Shown here piece by piece: positions 35,112-46,903 of a stretch of DNA of 64,000 bases. The notes below the pieces were generated by a model, which did not search any database, was not told the origin of the DNA, and saw only the letters and a list, made by a program, of their open reading frames with translations. A program made the position numbers and the translations under genes. The stretch comes from Folioceros fuciformis (Eukaryota; Anthocerotophyta; Anthocerotopsida; Anthocerotales), in the NCBI GenBank assembly GCA_049999805.1, contig JBNGIO010005847.1:76274-140273 (forward strand), given 5' to 3'. Numbering within the stretch: the stretch's first letter is position 1; each line of letters opens with the position of its first letter.

Positions 35112-37141
35112 ATGGCAGCGGTGGGGAAACCGCTGCCGGTGCTGGATCAGCAGAGCACTAAGGAGCTCAACCTTACCGTACTGCAGCGGATGGACCGGCA
35201 CGTTGAGGATATTCTCACCACTGCTGCTCATGTCACCTTCTACGAGTTCAGTGTCGAGCTCAGCCAATGGGTACGTTACGCTACGCGTGTTGGTTCCCCG
35301 ATTGCCGTGGTCAGGTTTTTGGTGCCTTCCTGCAGATCGGGGTGTGGGGTTGGACCAAATCCGCTGACATTGGAGAAGACCTAGATCAGCAGTGGTGATT
35401 TCGCCCTTCCGATTCGATGTGCCTGCGCTTTGCGTGCTTAGTTTCAATGCCAGAAATCTAGAGGAATTCGCTGTTGTGCTTACTGGTGGCACAGGAAGAA
35501 CAATGTTGGCACCACCGACGCACGTTGCAGGCTGCTTCTGTCTATAGTAACATTCCTTGTTTTCAATCGTGCCTGATTGCAGAGCCGCAAGGACGTGGAG
35601 GGCTCCCTTTTTGTTGTGAAGCGGTACGAAACTTTTCCTGCCATAACCGGCGCGGAGTTGGTCTACCGAGCTTCTTTTCATGGTAAAGATGCGCAGGTAC
35701 CGATTTGTTTCATGGGATCCTGACCAGTGTGAGATTTATCGCAGGCGCACACAACCGCGGTTTCAGTTCATTGTAATGAATCGAAGAAGCACAGGTACTT
35801 ATGACATGACAGGGTCTATGCCTTATGCACTTGTTGGCTGCCAGGCAGGTGGAATGGTCAATCATGGTGTGTCTATGCTGCGACAGAAAATCTGGTTGAA
35901 GGGCTGCTTGGAGATTTTGAGTATGAAGTTCAAGTTCCATACCTCCTATATAGGAATGCAGCCCAGGAGGTTAATGGCATCTGGTTTTATAGCCCAAGAG
36001 AGTGCGAAGAGGTTGCTAAGCTCTTCTCAAGGTTCTTTTCCCACCCACTACAAGGATGATACCGTCTCTGCTTCTGTAACATTTGCATATTTTTTTGTTT
36101 GCATATGAGTGCATTGTTTGATCTTGTGGTGCGCTTCTGTCAGGATTCTGAATGCTTTCTCCAAGCACCCTCCCAAACCAAAGCTTTTCACTCCAAGGTT
36201 TTCTTCTGGTGGCTGAGTTCTAGCGTGTCAATGCGTATTTCTATATCTTCTGCCATAGGGTCTCACAAATCACGTGGGCCCATGACAGCTCCGAGTTTCA
36301 GGAACTGGAAGCAGTTCCTACTGCCGCGGTTGTAGAGGGTCCATTGGAGCCTGCAGCAGCTGCTACGACAACCGCAACTGAGGAGGTTGCAGACGAACCA
36401 CTTGAACGATTCTTCAGTGTACGTGAATTTTTTTTGGTCTTTCGTGTTCTGAACTTTGCTTGTGGCTAGCATTACACACCTCCCTAGGGACTCACAAGGT
36501 TGGTGTCGATGCAGAGTGCCGTACACCTTAATCCGCCAGAGCACTCTACTCCAGTAGCCCCTCAGCCTTCTAATACAGCAACCCAAGTGCACGCCTCTTC
36601 TGCTCCGCTCATTCCAGTTCCTGTGCTGTGCCCTCCACTATCTGCTGCCGCCTTGCCACCCACACTTATGCCTCCTCCCTTGTCGCTCGAGGCCTCAGAC
36701 ATCGGCAATGTTGTGCGGACAACACTGATAAAACCCTCTTTCTTTGTGTCTAGTCCCCTTTCTTCTGTTGCTGTCCAGAGTACTCTTTCCGGTCCTACCC
36801 CCCCTCATTTGCAGCCGTCGCATGGTGCACCACTTCTTCAGCCTTTCCCTCCTCCTGCTCCTCCACCTTCTTTGGCCCCTGCTACTTCAAGTTTGCACAG
36901 CCCGGCTGTTACAAGAAGTGGAGTACGTGACGCCCTACTCCGCCTCCTGCAGGTGGGAGATAGTGCTCCTTCTCTCTTTGAGTCTGTTCTACCGGTTTTT
37001 CTTTTTCTTTTTTTCTTTGCCGAGTAGGAATATTCGTTCTCTCGTTGGATATAACCTTCACATTTTGGGATGTTTTGACTGCAGGATGATCAGTTCATAG
37101 ACTTGGTGTACAGAGAGATGGCCAATGCACATTCCAACTGA
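35112..37141 (+). CDS. DCP1: mRNA-decapping enzyme subunit DCP1
   Basis: Eight exons, 35112-35270, 35583-35623, 35745-35794, 35887-36031, 36144-36197, 36289-36418, 36515-36952 and 37085-37141, give 357 residues. DCP1 activates the DCP2 decapping enzyme in cytoplasmic P-bodies. The EVH1-like domain fills residues 1-130: LNLTVLQRMDRHVEDILTTA, VTFYEFSVELSQWSRKDVEG, SLFVVKR, PRFQFIVMNRRST, GDFEYEVQVPYLLYRNAAQE, VNGIWFYSPRECEEVAKLF. A linker rich in Ala, Pro and Ser follows, much of it in the 438-nt exon 7. The C-terminal DDQFIDLVYREM is the trimerisation helix expected in plant and animal DCP1. Confidence 0.94.
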
Positions 37142-38373
37142 GTTTTTGGACCGCTCAGACCGCATTACAGCAATTTTTTCGACGGGGGTCCTGGTTACTG
37201 GCATCCTACGCTTGTCCCATGATCAGTTTGCTGAACTGGGGAAGGCAGTGGACTGTATACAACAGGTTAGTACCTACAGTTTTGTCCATACTTAGTTTTT
37301 ATACGTAGAGTAGGCATTGGATCAGGGCTTCGCTCTGCTGCTACTGCGTCATGCGCATTATAAGCTACGAGACAAGGGCCGTAGAATTTTTGCAAGCTGC
37401 AATGACTTGCATTTGTACAGGATGGACATGTCAGCAAATTTCCCTCAGCAAATGGTGTCTGTTGCAAGTGTAAGGAGTTGCTGGGGAGTTAGATCTCAGT
37501 GTTGGAGAATAGGCGGGTGCCTGAATGTCTCTCCAAGGTGCAGGATCCCCCTACCGTGCTGGGTGGATATACATACAGTATTGGTGTTGACGGTAGGCGT
37601 TTTTTCTACTCCTATGTGAAGTAAATCTAAGAGGAGACAACCGTGAGTTGTTACGTCTGCACGGTTGAATAATTTTTGAGAGCTAGGCCTGGCTAGCTGG
37701 GCAACGCGTCATGACAGATTATTATATTATATCTTTGCGTGATACAAATTGCACATGATGCAAACCTCTGAAATGAGAATGTGGGAAGGAGAAGGAATGT
37801 GACAGACACAGCAGGCGAGGGAGGAAGGAGACAGGACAGGATAATTTGAACGACCTTCTTTTATAGACGTCGAAAGAAAGTTGGTCACCTGTTAGCTGTA
37901 CAGTAACTGTTCGTGCGCTATTGAAATTTGAAACGAAGTTTTTCCAACTGAAACCGCCATTCTAAGAAAGCGTGCAATTTTGTACTCCCATTGGCTACAA
38001 TCTGCAAGCAGCTGCACAGTTTTGAAAGCCGACGGGAAGCCTTTGCCTCGCAATGTTTGCCTTGTTATGTTTGTATCAAACGAGACCCACCTACTACTTG
38101 CGTCTGGTGTCTTTCTCCAAATCGAGAGCAGCACAGCACATATCCTGATCTTGAGGGTGACCATACAAGAGTGTTGTTGTGGCAGCAGGATGACTGGATG
38201 ACTCATGAGTGGTTAGTAAGAGCTAACCCCTGCTAGCACATCAAAGAGAGGCAAAACAAGCAGGAAGGGCACTTGACACTGAAGTGCCCTTCTCCCATCT
38301 CTACTTCAGACCAGAATAAAATTAGATTGACCATGCCATCTCTCTGACATTGTTGAAGTAGTAGGCAGCATGA
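37142..38373. other. Spacer between convergent DCP1 and CDKB genes
   Basis: About 1.2 kb that must contain both 3' untranslated regions. I found no further gene, repeat or element. Confidence 0.4.
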
Positions 38374-39303
38374 TCACATGGCCTTGAAACTCTCAAACCT
38401 CGGCTTGTCCAGGTCCTTGAAGTAGGGATGCTGCAGTGCAGCCTTGGCCGAAATCCTCTTGGCAGGGTCGTACTGCAGCATTTTGGAGAGCAGGTCGAGG
38501 CCTGCCACATCCAGATTGGGAAAGGACGTCTGCAGATTAGTGGGCCGCCACTGCGGAAACTCGTGCCAGTCACGGAACTTGGTCACCCCCGGCCAGATCT
38601 CTTCGCTGGGCGTGCCCAGCATCCGGAATATGTGCAGCAGCTGCTGCAGCTCCGAGTCCCCTGGGAACAGCGGGTGCCTGCACAGCAGCTCCGCGAAGAT
38701 GCAGCCCACAGACCAGATGTCGACAGGAGTGGAGTAGTGCGTAGCCCCGAGCAGCACCTCGGGAGCCCTGTACCACAGCGTCACAATCTCGTGCGTGTAG
38801 CTCTTGAGCGGCACAGTGAAAGCCCTCCCCAGCCCCAGGTCCGCGATCTTCAGATGTCCCTTCTCTTTGTCCACCAGCAAGTTCTGCGGCTTCAGGTCCC
38901 TGTGCATCACCCCGTGGCTGTGGCAGTGTGCCAGCCCCGTGCACAGCTGATACATGAAGCTCTTGAGCGTAGCCGGGGGCAGGCCCTTCTGCGCGGCTCC
39001 CCTCCCGTGCAGATCAATGTACTTCTTCAGGTCCGTGTCCATGTACTCGAACACCAGATACAGCACTGGCTTCCCGTTCTTGTCCACGTGCTCCACGCAA
39101 AGCAGCCTCACAATGTAGATGCTGTGAGACAGCATCTGCAGCAACGACACCTCGCGCAGCGCGGTGGACGGCACTCCCTCCTCCTCCATGTCCAGCCTCG
39201 TCTTCTTCAGCGCCACCAGCTGCCCAGTTCTCTTGTCCCGGGCCTTGTAAACCTTCCCGTACGTCCCCTCCCCGACCTTCTCCAGCTTCTCGTAATTCTC
39301 CAT
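38374..39303 (-). CDS. CDKB: B-type cyclin-dependent kinase, intronless
   Basis: A single exon of 309 residues. CDKB kinases are plant-specific and drive the G2/M transition with mitotic cyclins. The glycine loop is GEGTYG (11-16), the ATP-binding Lys is in VALKK (33) and the cyclin-binding helix is PSTALRE (45-51), nearest to PPTALRE of the CDKB1 group. The catalytic loop is HRDLKPQN, the magnesium loop reads ADLGLG in place of DFG (a form usual in CDKB), and the T-loop ends [14 protein letters not shown]. The CMGC end ([17 protein letters not shown]) is complete. Codons end mostly in G or C, which produces a long antisense frame. The absence of introns sets it apart from most multi-exon neighbours. 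Confidence 0.95.
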   Translation of the reverse strand: MENYEKLEKVGEGTYGKVYKARDKRTGQLVALKKTRLDMEEEGVPSTALREVSLLQMLSHSIYIVRLLCVEHVDKNGKPVLYLVFEYMDTDLKKYIDLHGRGAAQKGLPPATLKSFMYQLCTGLAHCHSHGVMHRDLKPQNLLVDKEKGHLKIADLGLGRAFTVPLKSYTHEIVTLWYRAPEVLLGATHYSTPVDIWSVGCIFAELLCRHPLFPGDSELQQLLHIFRMLGTPSEEIWPGVTKFRDWHEFPQWRPTNLQTSFPNLDVAGLDLLSKMLQYDPAKRISAKAALQHPYFKDLDKPRFESFKAM

Positions 39304-40817
39304 CTCTCCCTCCTGCTTCCCTCACCCCCTCCTGTTCAAATTCCGCCAACCGAAGCCCCCCCAGCAGCAATCACAGCGCCACACCCGCAGCACACTAGCG
39401 GCATCGAGCAACCCAGCCACCCGCTCCCTCACACACCGAACCACAAAAACAAACCCGACCCACAAAAAATCCCTGCCCTATATTCACCTCTTCCCCTCTC
39501 CGGATCAAGAAAGGCAGCCAAACGGAGCCGATCCCAAGCACCAGGCTCTGTTCCTTCCCTCCACCACCACCACAGCAGCAGCAGATCAGAGTACCGACAA
39601 AGCGGAATGAAATGCAGAGGCCACCGAGCAGACCAAGGAGCAGAAGAAGAACACGAGCAAGCAGAGCACCGGAGCGCAGAATGCAACGAGCAGATCAGGC
39701 AATGGCATTTGGGCCACGGAATACCTTCATCTTGTTGCCGCAAAATGTGAGAATGGCGGAAAGACGGAAAGAAAGCAAGCCTTGTGTTCAGTGTCAGATT
39801 TTGAACTGGGATGGGGAACCTCCAGGCCGTGCGACCTTTCGTCCGTTGAGGCAACGGTAAATTTGGGAACGGCCGCCCAACGGTAATGCCGGGGGAGGCA
39901 GACGTGCCAGTTCCGGACCGGTCGCTGGGTGTTCCGTTGGGTGGACGAAAACCCTGACGGACTTACGGTCGGAGAACGCGACCGCGTCCAGCAAGGGGAA
40001 TTATGGACAGAAGCGTCCATCCGGTGGACGGTTCCGGGGCGACGGGAGCATGGATCCGTTGGCTCGGCTTATCTCCTGCGGGCGGTGCTGTGCTGTTGCC
40101 AGGACCAAGGCCGCCTGGTCTCGGATTTTGCGGTGTCGTTGCCCAATCCGTGGGCTGGAAACATGTCCAAGGCTCGAGTGCTGTCCCGGCGGTGAACTGT
40201 GTGTGGGCAATTTGCTGGACCGTGCGGAGGAATTGAGGTTCCTCTCGCAGATCCCGGTGCATCTTGTGGTTGGATGAATTCACGATCGGTACTGCTGTTC
40301 CGGATCCTTTGCCGAGTGCCTGTGGCTGCGTGTGTTTGCTCGGAATCTTGGGGGATTGTGGAGTGGAGGTGAGGATTCCGCGACTCGAATGCATTTGGTG
40401 TTGGCTGAATTCCGGATCTGTGTCCGGTTCCGGTGCATTTTCCGACGCAAGTGTGTGTTGTGGATTGGACTAGGTGAGGTGGTTGCATCTTACTCTGCCT
40501 CGAATTTCTTGTACAATTGTCATTCGATTGTGGAAGACAGCGATGAAGAAACTGATGGAAGGATTGCTTGGCAGGGGACCGGAGGGAGGGAGGGAGATGA
40601 TGAATGCTACCTCGTTGGACAAGTGACGCTGTGGTTTGGAATTAGATTTGTGGCGGTGACAGGTGAGATTGCCTGCCTTCGGGACAGGCGATGTGGTGCC
40701 TGTCTGGTCAGTGAGCCAGGTTGTGATTGATGCTATGTCTTTCCTAATGCAGGCGTAATTCATGCCGTCTGTTAGATTTGACTTCTTTCTGCACATCTGC
40801 GGTGGGGTTGGCTTCGC
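39304..40817. other. Divergent intergenic region, CDKB / orphan gene
   Basis: About 1.5 kb between the CDKB start (minus) and the first clear frame of the unrecognised gene (plus). It should contain the CDKB promoter and may contain 5' exons of the orphan gene, whose start is uncertain. No gene could be supported here. Confidence 0.4.
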
Positions 40818-42780
40818 ATGGGAGTACAGACCTTGAAAGATTTTCGAGCTCCCGGTTCCTGTTGCTTAAAAGGCATGGCTGCTGCTGGAGGAGCTTTCTT
40901 CTCCTGTCCTTCGACGGCGTCCATGCGGAAACAGGAAATGAGTCAAGTTTGGTTCGGCAAGGGTAATGGTTGGGATGCTTGTGTCCCCTCTGGTGCTGTC
41001 CCCGCACAGCATCTAGAGAGAAAAGCTACGAACAGCTTGCTAGGCTGTAGGAGAACGGCATTAGCAGGTGAGTCGAGCTTAAGCCTTTTCTTAGCAGGGC
41101 AAAGGGTCAGCAGGTCGTCGGGCCTGGAGGGAATTGCTGTTCGAAGGGAGACATGCATGAGGCTGCCGGAACAGAGACATGTAGGGAAACAAACTGGAGG
41201 AACAAGGGCATTCCCCTCAGAAAGTAGCACGTCAGTCTCCCGGACGGCTCGGGGGATAGAGAGTTTGCTAGGAAAATGCTCAGGGAAGGAAAAGCAGAGG
41301 AGGAGGATCGTTGATCCGATGAGCTGCTTTCGCAAGCCTTCCGTAGAACACAGAGGAAACCATCTCTCAAATTGCAGCAGGCTAGGCGCCTACAACAGAT
41401 CTGGACTCAGCATGGTTGCAGGTAAAGACTCTTTGCGGCCAATTCTTTCAGGTGCGCAAATCGGAAGATCCTCGCAGGACAGTAGGAAAGCCCGCAGGTG
41501 GCTTCGAAAGTGTTCCCAGAGTGCCAGGGCTTCGCAGCAATATAACTCCTCTAATGAGGCCTGCCCTTTAGGCCAACCAACAAAGGGCAAGGGGTCGCAG
41601 AATTTGGCGAAGAGCAGGGCCTGGACTGCATGGAAGCAGACCCTGTCCTCCCAACCAGTTGAGGTTCGGTTGGCAGAAAATGCTAGTGCGAAAGTTGATA
41701 AGAATACGTGCAGTTTTACGTGGCATTGTGTTCCTCCTGAAATCTCAGAGAAATGCGGTTCGTCAAAAATTGTGTGTCAAGAACAGCAGACGAGACAAGG
41801 AGGGGTAAGCTTTCCATCGCTTGTTCTTGCGCCCTTCGGATCCTTGTTCTTGCCCCCTTCAGGTCTACAAGTGTACTTGAATGCAATAACCACATCGCTG
41901 TTGCAGGCGAAAGGTGGTCCTCAAGAGACGGGCGCCTCTGCCACCAAACCAGAGTATCCCCCAGCAACCGAACGGGAATCAGGCAGTAGGCTTTCCCAGC
42001 GAGACCTTGCGCTTGGAGCAATTTCCCGAGCATTATCTCCCAAACTCCAGCCTAGCAAGAATGGACAAGGGGAACTGGCTCTGCGAATGGCGGAATTCGT
42101 AGCGGCTATAAAGGATACTGCTCAGACTAACGAAATCAAAAATTGTGAGAGCAAGGCCCTGGGATGCCTATCAGCCATGGTGGATGCGGCTAAAGTTGCG
42201 CAGGTGGACCTCGANNNNNNNNNNNNNNNNNNNNNNNNNNNNNNNNNNNNNNNNNNNNNNNNNNNNNNNNNNNNNNNNNNNNNNNNNNNNNNNNNNNNNN
42301 NNNNNNNNNNNNNNTTGTGTCAAAACCTTGTTCCACACTGAAACACAGAGGTTCTTAGAAGAATTGGAGGAACAGCTTCATGCTCAAGATCGTTCTGACT
42401 TCATGGCACATGTGTCAGGGAAGATTTTTCCAAATTCCGCTTCCTCGAGTTTCGCTTCCAACAACCATGTCTTGAATGGCAAAGAGAGTAGATTGGATGA
42501 CATCCTGAAGGCAACGTCACAACTGGAGAGAACAGTGTCTGGAATACCCAAGTGTGAAGACATACAGAAACTGACATCAAGGCGGACATACTCTCTGGAA
42601 AACCTCTTAAAGCGGGAAGAGAACGCAAAAGCAGCTGTGAAGCAGTATCGGGATGCGCTATCAAGAGGAGAGGTGGCTTGGTTTAAAAACCTTCAGAAGG
42701 TGAACTCGCGGTTGGAGTCGGTTACGGGCGTAGTTCTTCCTCTCGAAGACAAAATCCGTACCCCGAGTGCACCTACGTGA
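40818..42780 (+). CDS. Unrecognised protein, Ser/Arg-rich N-terminus and helical C-terminus
   Basis: I do not recognise this gene. The frame is open from 40818 with a likely 102-nt intron at 41805-41906 (GGG|GTAAGC ... TTGCAG|GCG), whose removal keeps the frame. About 330 N-terminal residues are rich in Ser, Arg, Gly and Lys and look disordered. The part from about 41910 on is ordered: ELALRMAEFVAAIKDTAQTN, CESKALGCLSAMVDAAKVAQ, FHTETQRFLEELEEQLHAQ, TSQLERTVSGIPKCEDIQKL, YSLENLLKREENAKAAVKQY and WFKNLQKVNSRLESV, suggesting helical or coiled-coil segments. A 100-N gap at 42215-42314 lies within or beside this region, so some residues may be missing and an intron there is possible (CAG|GTGGAC just before the gap). 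The start codon is uncertain. The stop is at 42778-42780. Confidence 0.6.
42215..42314. other. Assembly gap of 100 N in the orphan gene
   Basis: A fixed-length N run. The preceding bases read GCGCAGGTGGACCTCGA, which could be an exon end and intron start. The coding frame after the gap cannot be tied to that before it. Confidence 0.95.
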
Positions 42781-43166
42781 CCTGAAAGTGTGGTTGTTGT
42801 GTGCGTGGAACATCTACGTTCACTTGTATGTAGGTGGTGTCTGGTACTGTCTACTACCTATAGGATTGTTACTTAGAAAATGTACAGATAGACGTAACGG
42901 CTGGGCTACTTCCGTGAATGTATAGTAACTAGTGTGCCAAGAGTGACTAAAGCCATGGAATGGCAAGTTCGACACTGTTAGCCTGCCACAACTGATCACT
43001 CTACAAGGTAATGGATGTGCACCCCAAATGAATACCAGCGGATAGGCACACCACCAGGCAAGCGAAACCGTCTCATCACAGTCGTTAAGTGAAAAAGTAG
43101 CTGAGTGTGCATTCAAGCTCTGCCTGATGGAGGGTTTATCCAAAACTAAATCTAGCCTTCAGCCTT

Positions 43167-44502
43167 TCAAGCTGAGGCATGACTGATTGATATGGTGAAA
43201 AATTTCAGCTTAAGAACGAGTGCTAATACTAGCTGGATAGTAGCAGATCCAGCCACAATCAAAAACCACTTGTCACTGGCAGTCTTGATGAAAGATCGAA
43301 GGTTCAGAGCCAGAAACAGAGAAGATGTCAGCCCTGCGACTGCAACAACTCCCCATCTGAAATAATCCTGGGGTATAATTGATAGGAACTGCACATCAGC
43401 ACAAGTACTTAATGAGATATGTACACTCTGCTTGGAAAACATGTGCCTTATTGAAGGGGGCAAACATACCAGAGTTGGAATGAAGATGAAGAGTGAATAG
43501 CCATATAAGCACCACAGCTGAATAAGGCTGGATGCCACACCCAAATATCTCAGCAAAAAGTGAAGCGCTACCGGAACCACTCCAACATATCCATAATAAA
43601 GAGCTGCTGACTCACTAACACTTTTGATATTATACTGCCAATGAGTGGAGCCATCAGGCCCAGTCTTAGTAGCCAGATAGGCTGCAAGATTTCCCAGAGC
43701 CGCTGTGACAAATATGAGAGTGGTACATATCCAAAAAGGTCCATACCTGAGGCAAATGCACAATATCGAACACGAATGAAAATGTCAGAGGTGACGACCA
43801 AAGTGAGAAATATCAGCCTCGAAGGCGAAAGAAACTGAGGCATCAGTTGCAAGCTCACATATCAGGATTTGGGCTGGTTTTCTCCACAAAGTCCCCTCGG
43901 AAAGGAATTACAGAGTCACGAATTCTTGACAACACATCTACAGTATCAACGTTGAAGTATGGCCTGTAGGACACAGGACTGAACCAACCCTGCCAGTTAG
44001 AATCCTGTTGAGAGGCCGAGGCCTGCTGACCTGGGCCGGGCTTGGAAAACGTATCTGCACACAAACAGTCGGTCTGCATGAATTCTGCATTTCCAGCACC
44101 TGTGTCTTTCACAAGGAATACGACACCGTTTACATACCATCTGCATCGGACGGCGGCTTCACTGAACCCGTAACTTTGCCTCTGCTTTCACTTGGAGGGA
44201 ATGTTTGCAAATTTGATTCTGCACATCCAGCAAATTGCATGAGATCACATACTCGTAGAAGTAGGAATCACGAGGACCGTCATGGATGTCACCAGGTGTG
44301 ACCCTACTAACCTTGAAATTGCAGGACAACGTGGTCTGGCCCCCCGGCTCCCTATGTGGATCACATTGAACACGGTAAGCCGCACAGGGACACTGTCAAA
44401 TTAAAGCGTTACACAGACCTACAACCATGCCGTCGTTTCTTCAATAGAGACCTCACGCACCGTAGGAGGCGCGGATCCGAGGCTGGTGTAGCCGGTTGAC
44501 AT
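43167..44502 (-). CDS. YIP1-family membrane protein (YIPF1/2-like)
   Basis: Proposed exons are 44502-44461, 44350-44312, 44073-43859, 43746-43470 and 43388-43167, giving 264 residues. YIP1 proteins have five membrane helices, bind Rab GTPases and act in ER-Golgi traffic. The N-terminus MSTGYTSLGSAPPT and the block SYRPYFNVDTVDVLSRI with PFRGDFVEKTSPNPDMYG match plant members. The helices follow: PFWICTTLIFVTAALGN, YYGYVGVVPVALHFLL, LYGYSLFIFIP, WGVVAVAGLTSSLFLALNL and ATIQLVLALVLKLKFF. The last three exons are secure. The second exon (13 codons) and the acceptor of the third are my best fit and could be wrong. The gene ends 386 bp from the stop of the convergent orphan gene. Confidence 0.85.
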
Positions 44503-46903
44503 CTTCTGACCCTACTTGCTCCGATCTCCACCAAAGATTACTGAAATCTCTGTTCAGCAGCGCTTCCGTTCACCAGGCTCCCATTGCAGGTCTGCCTCCT
44601 CCACTGAGGGAGCAAGTAAAACGTACGTCACTAAAGTTGGCAGAGACACGTACGCTGAAGGAGTATTTTATATATTTTACACTGATAATAACCGATATTC
44701 AAGAAACCCTTTCTAAGAAACTTGACAATCATACGAATGCAAGAAGAACGGGCCTGAAAAGGGCTCATCTAGACGATATTGAGGAACCAATATCAACATA
44801 CGCTATCAGTTTAAGGGTACTTTGAATGAAGAAAAAGGTGAAAATATAACATAAGATCTATTTTTTAATTATTTGTATGTAATCATTACTATTTAATAAC
44901 GATTCAATTATATGTAAATATATGAACTTGCATGATACGGTGTAATTTTTGTTCTTTTTTTCTGGATGGAGTGGTTGGTTATTACTCTAATCTTGTGGAG
45001 AGATCCCTTGTAAAGAGATCCCCACTTCAACCTAAGCTCAAACGCAAGATCATGACACAACTTGCACCCATCGCCGTCTCTCTGTGTGGTTTGAATGATA
45101 TAATTCAGTGATACCATAATCCCACGCATTTGAACTCTCTGGTTCAAAGTTGATTGGTATTTCGTCAGGCTAGGAAGTAAGAAAGTCACTAACACGAGAT
45201 GAGAAAGTCACCGTCATAATAAGTACACAAGCAACATTGATACTCCATTGATAATGTCTTTGGGTCACGCCGAGTATGGACAGCCGTGGATAGCACAAAC
45301 CATCTGGATGATTAATTGCCCACAGTCCACAGCATATCAATGTCCCCTAGCAAAGGAGACGCGCTTCGGCCACTGCAGCACCCCAGTCTGAACCCATGGA
45401 CTGACCACCTCATCCACAGCCTATGCAAACTTGTGAAGGCTAGCAAAAAGGAAACATTCCATGCATTGCTGCTGTTGTCAGGGAAAAACTAGTGTCGAAA
45501 TGACATGCAAATGTTCTCACGAAGACGAACAAAGCAAGTTGGTGTACATCGAAGGCTCACCACTCTGTCCAGAAGCGTTCACGGGCATCAGCAAGTGAGA
45601 GGGTCCACTGTACTGAGTGATGGCCTGAGCCCTCAATCTGATGGATGGGAAGGGGTGCGCAAACCGACCAACTTCACCAGGCTGAGAAGCACAACTGCTC
45701 CAGTTTGTACAGACAGTTGCATTTATGTTCCATTTCCAGGATGTCGAAGGCCAACATAATTTCCAAATTTGGGATCTTGCTAAACGAGCCCTGCGGATTC
45801 GAGCAGAGTTTATTGACTTTCGTGTGTATCTTCCGTGCTCCGCTTCAATACCTTCTAAGTTCTCTTGAAATCCCAGTTGAGGCCTGTGCCAGAAATATGT
45901 AATCCCTTCAAAAAGTCCAGAACGGGCTCTTTGAAAGGTTTCCGCGAGATGAAAACAGGTCTGGAAAGGGACGACCTGGTCACCTCCATCTTGGTCTTGC
46001 CCATCTTCTTGACCACCTAACCTAGCTAATTTAGCCTTTCAATCTTTTTCCTCTTCTTCCCATTTGCCACCGGAACGTGCAGTCACCACACTCCGTGCAT
46101 GAACTTAGCTGAGTCTCCGTACCTGCAGTAACCAGTTTCCTTGTGATCTGTGCAAATATGAATCTGCTAGCAAAACTATCCGTGACGTCGTCCAAATCTG
46201 GTACGAAACGAAGATCTGAGAGGACTATGAGCAACCCCATAATCCCCCAGAAAAGATTTCGCTGTCTGAGGAGGCCTGCCCTTTCAATCCCTCATTCGCC
46301 CGCTTTAGCATCCTTGTCGAACTCGGTTTCCGTCTCATGCGTTGCGGTGACTTGCGTCTCTCATTCTACGCTGGTTACCAACCATCACAGCAGACTTGCC
46401 AACTCCAGCTACACCGTCAGCCTAGTCACCAATTTGATTCCTCAGATTTATGTCGGGCACCATCTTCCTGAAGGATATGCAAGCTGGCACCAACAGTGGA
46501 AAGACAATCCGAAGACATAGCGGGTGTACTCGCAGCAAATCGCTGTCGCCGTGAACACATAAGCTCTGGGGCCACTACGGTTAATTGCAGCTGGACCTGC
46601 TCCTCCATTCTTGCTTCTGGCTCACGCAACCTGCCAGCTAGGCATTCAGGGTCCTGGCGGCAGTCATGGTTGGTAACGGTCAGTTTCAGTCCAAATCGCC
46701 TGCATCCCGCTCTTTCCATTCGGTGCTCTTGCGATCCTCGAATCCCCCCGACCTTGCCCCGGAAAAAGAAGATATCTCGATAGGTCTGGGGATGACACGA
46801 TGAGACATACACATACAAATAACCGAACGATACCAAAGTCTTTTAATTAGACTAGGGTTTTATTTTCCCGCCAGGAGCGTTGTGCTGTAGAGCGCGTGTG
46901 GAG
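44503..46903. other. Gene-poor region, 2.4 kb
   Basis: It lies between the YIP1 start (minus) and the eIF4A-III start (plus). An AT-rich stretch covers about 44660-44960. Minus-strand frames near 46030-46240 and 46430-46840 are open but match nothing I know and could not be linked by splice sites. I support no gene here. Confidence 0.4.

Noticed and set aside
34560-35681. 373-codon minus-strand frame upstream of and inside DCP1
   Set aside because: It overlaps verified DCP1 exons on the other strand and shows low-complexity composition without family likeness.
38428-39750. 440-codon plus-strand frame opposite CDKB
   Set aside because: It mirrors the GC-biased codons of CDKB, is rich in Leu, Gln, His and Arg as expected of an antisense shadow, and matches no family.
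46390-46450. GVGKSA P-loop-like peptide on the minus strand
   Set aside because: It lies in a short frame ended by stops on both sides, so it is a chance match.
46030-46840. Possible unknown gene on the minus strand
   Set aside because: Two open stretches exist, but no consistent splice sites join them and neither resembles a known protein.
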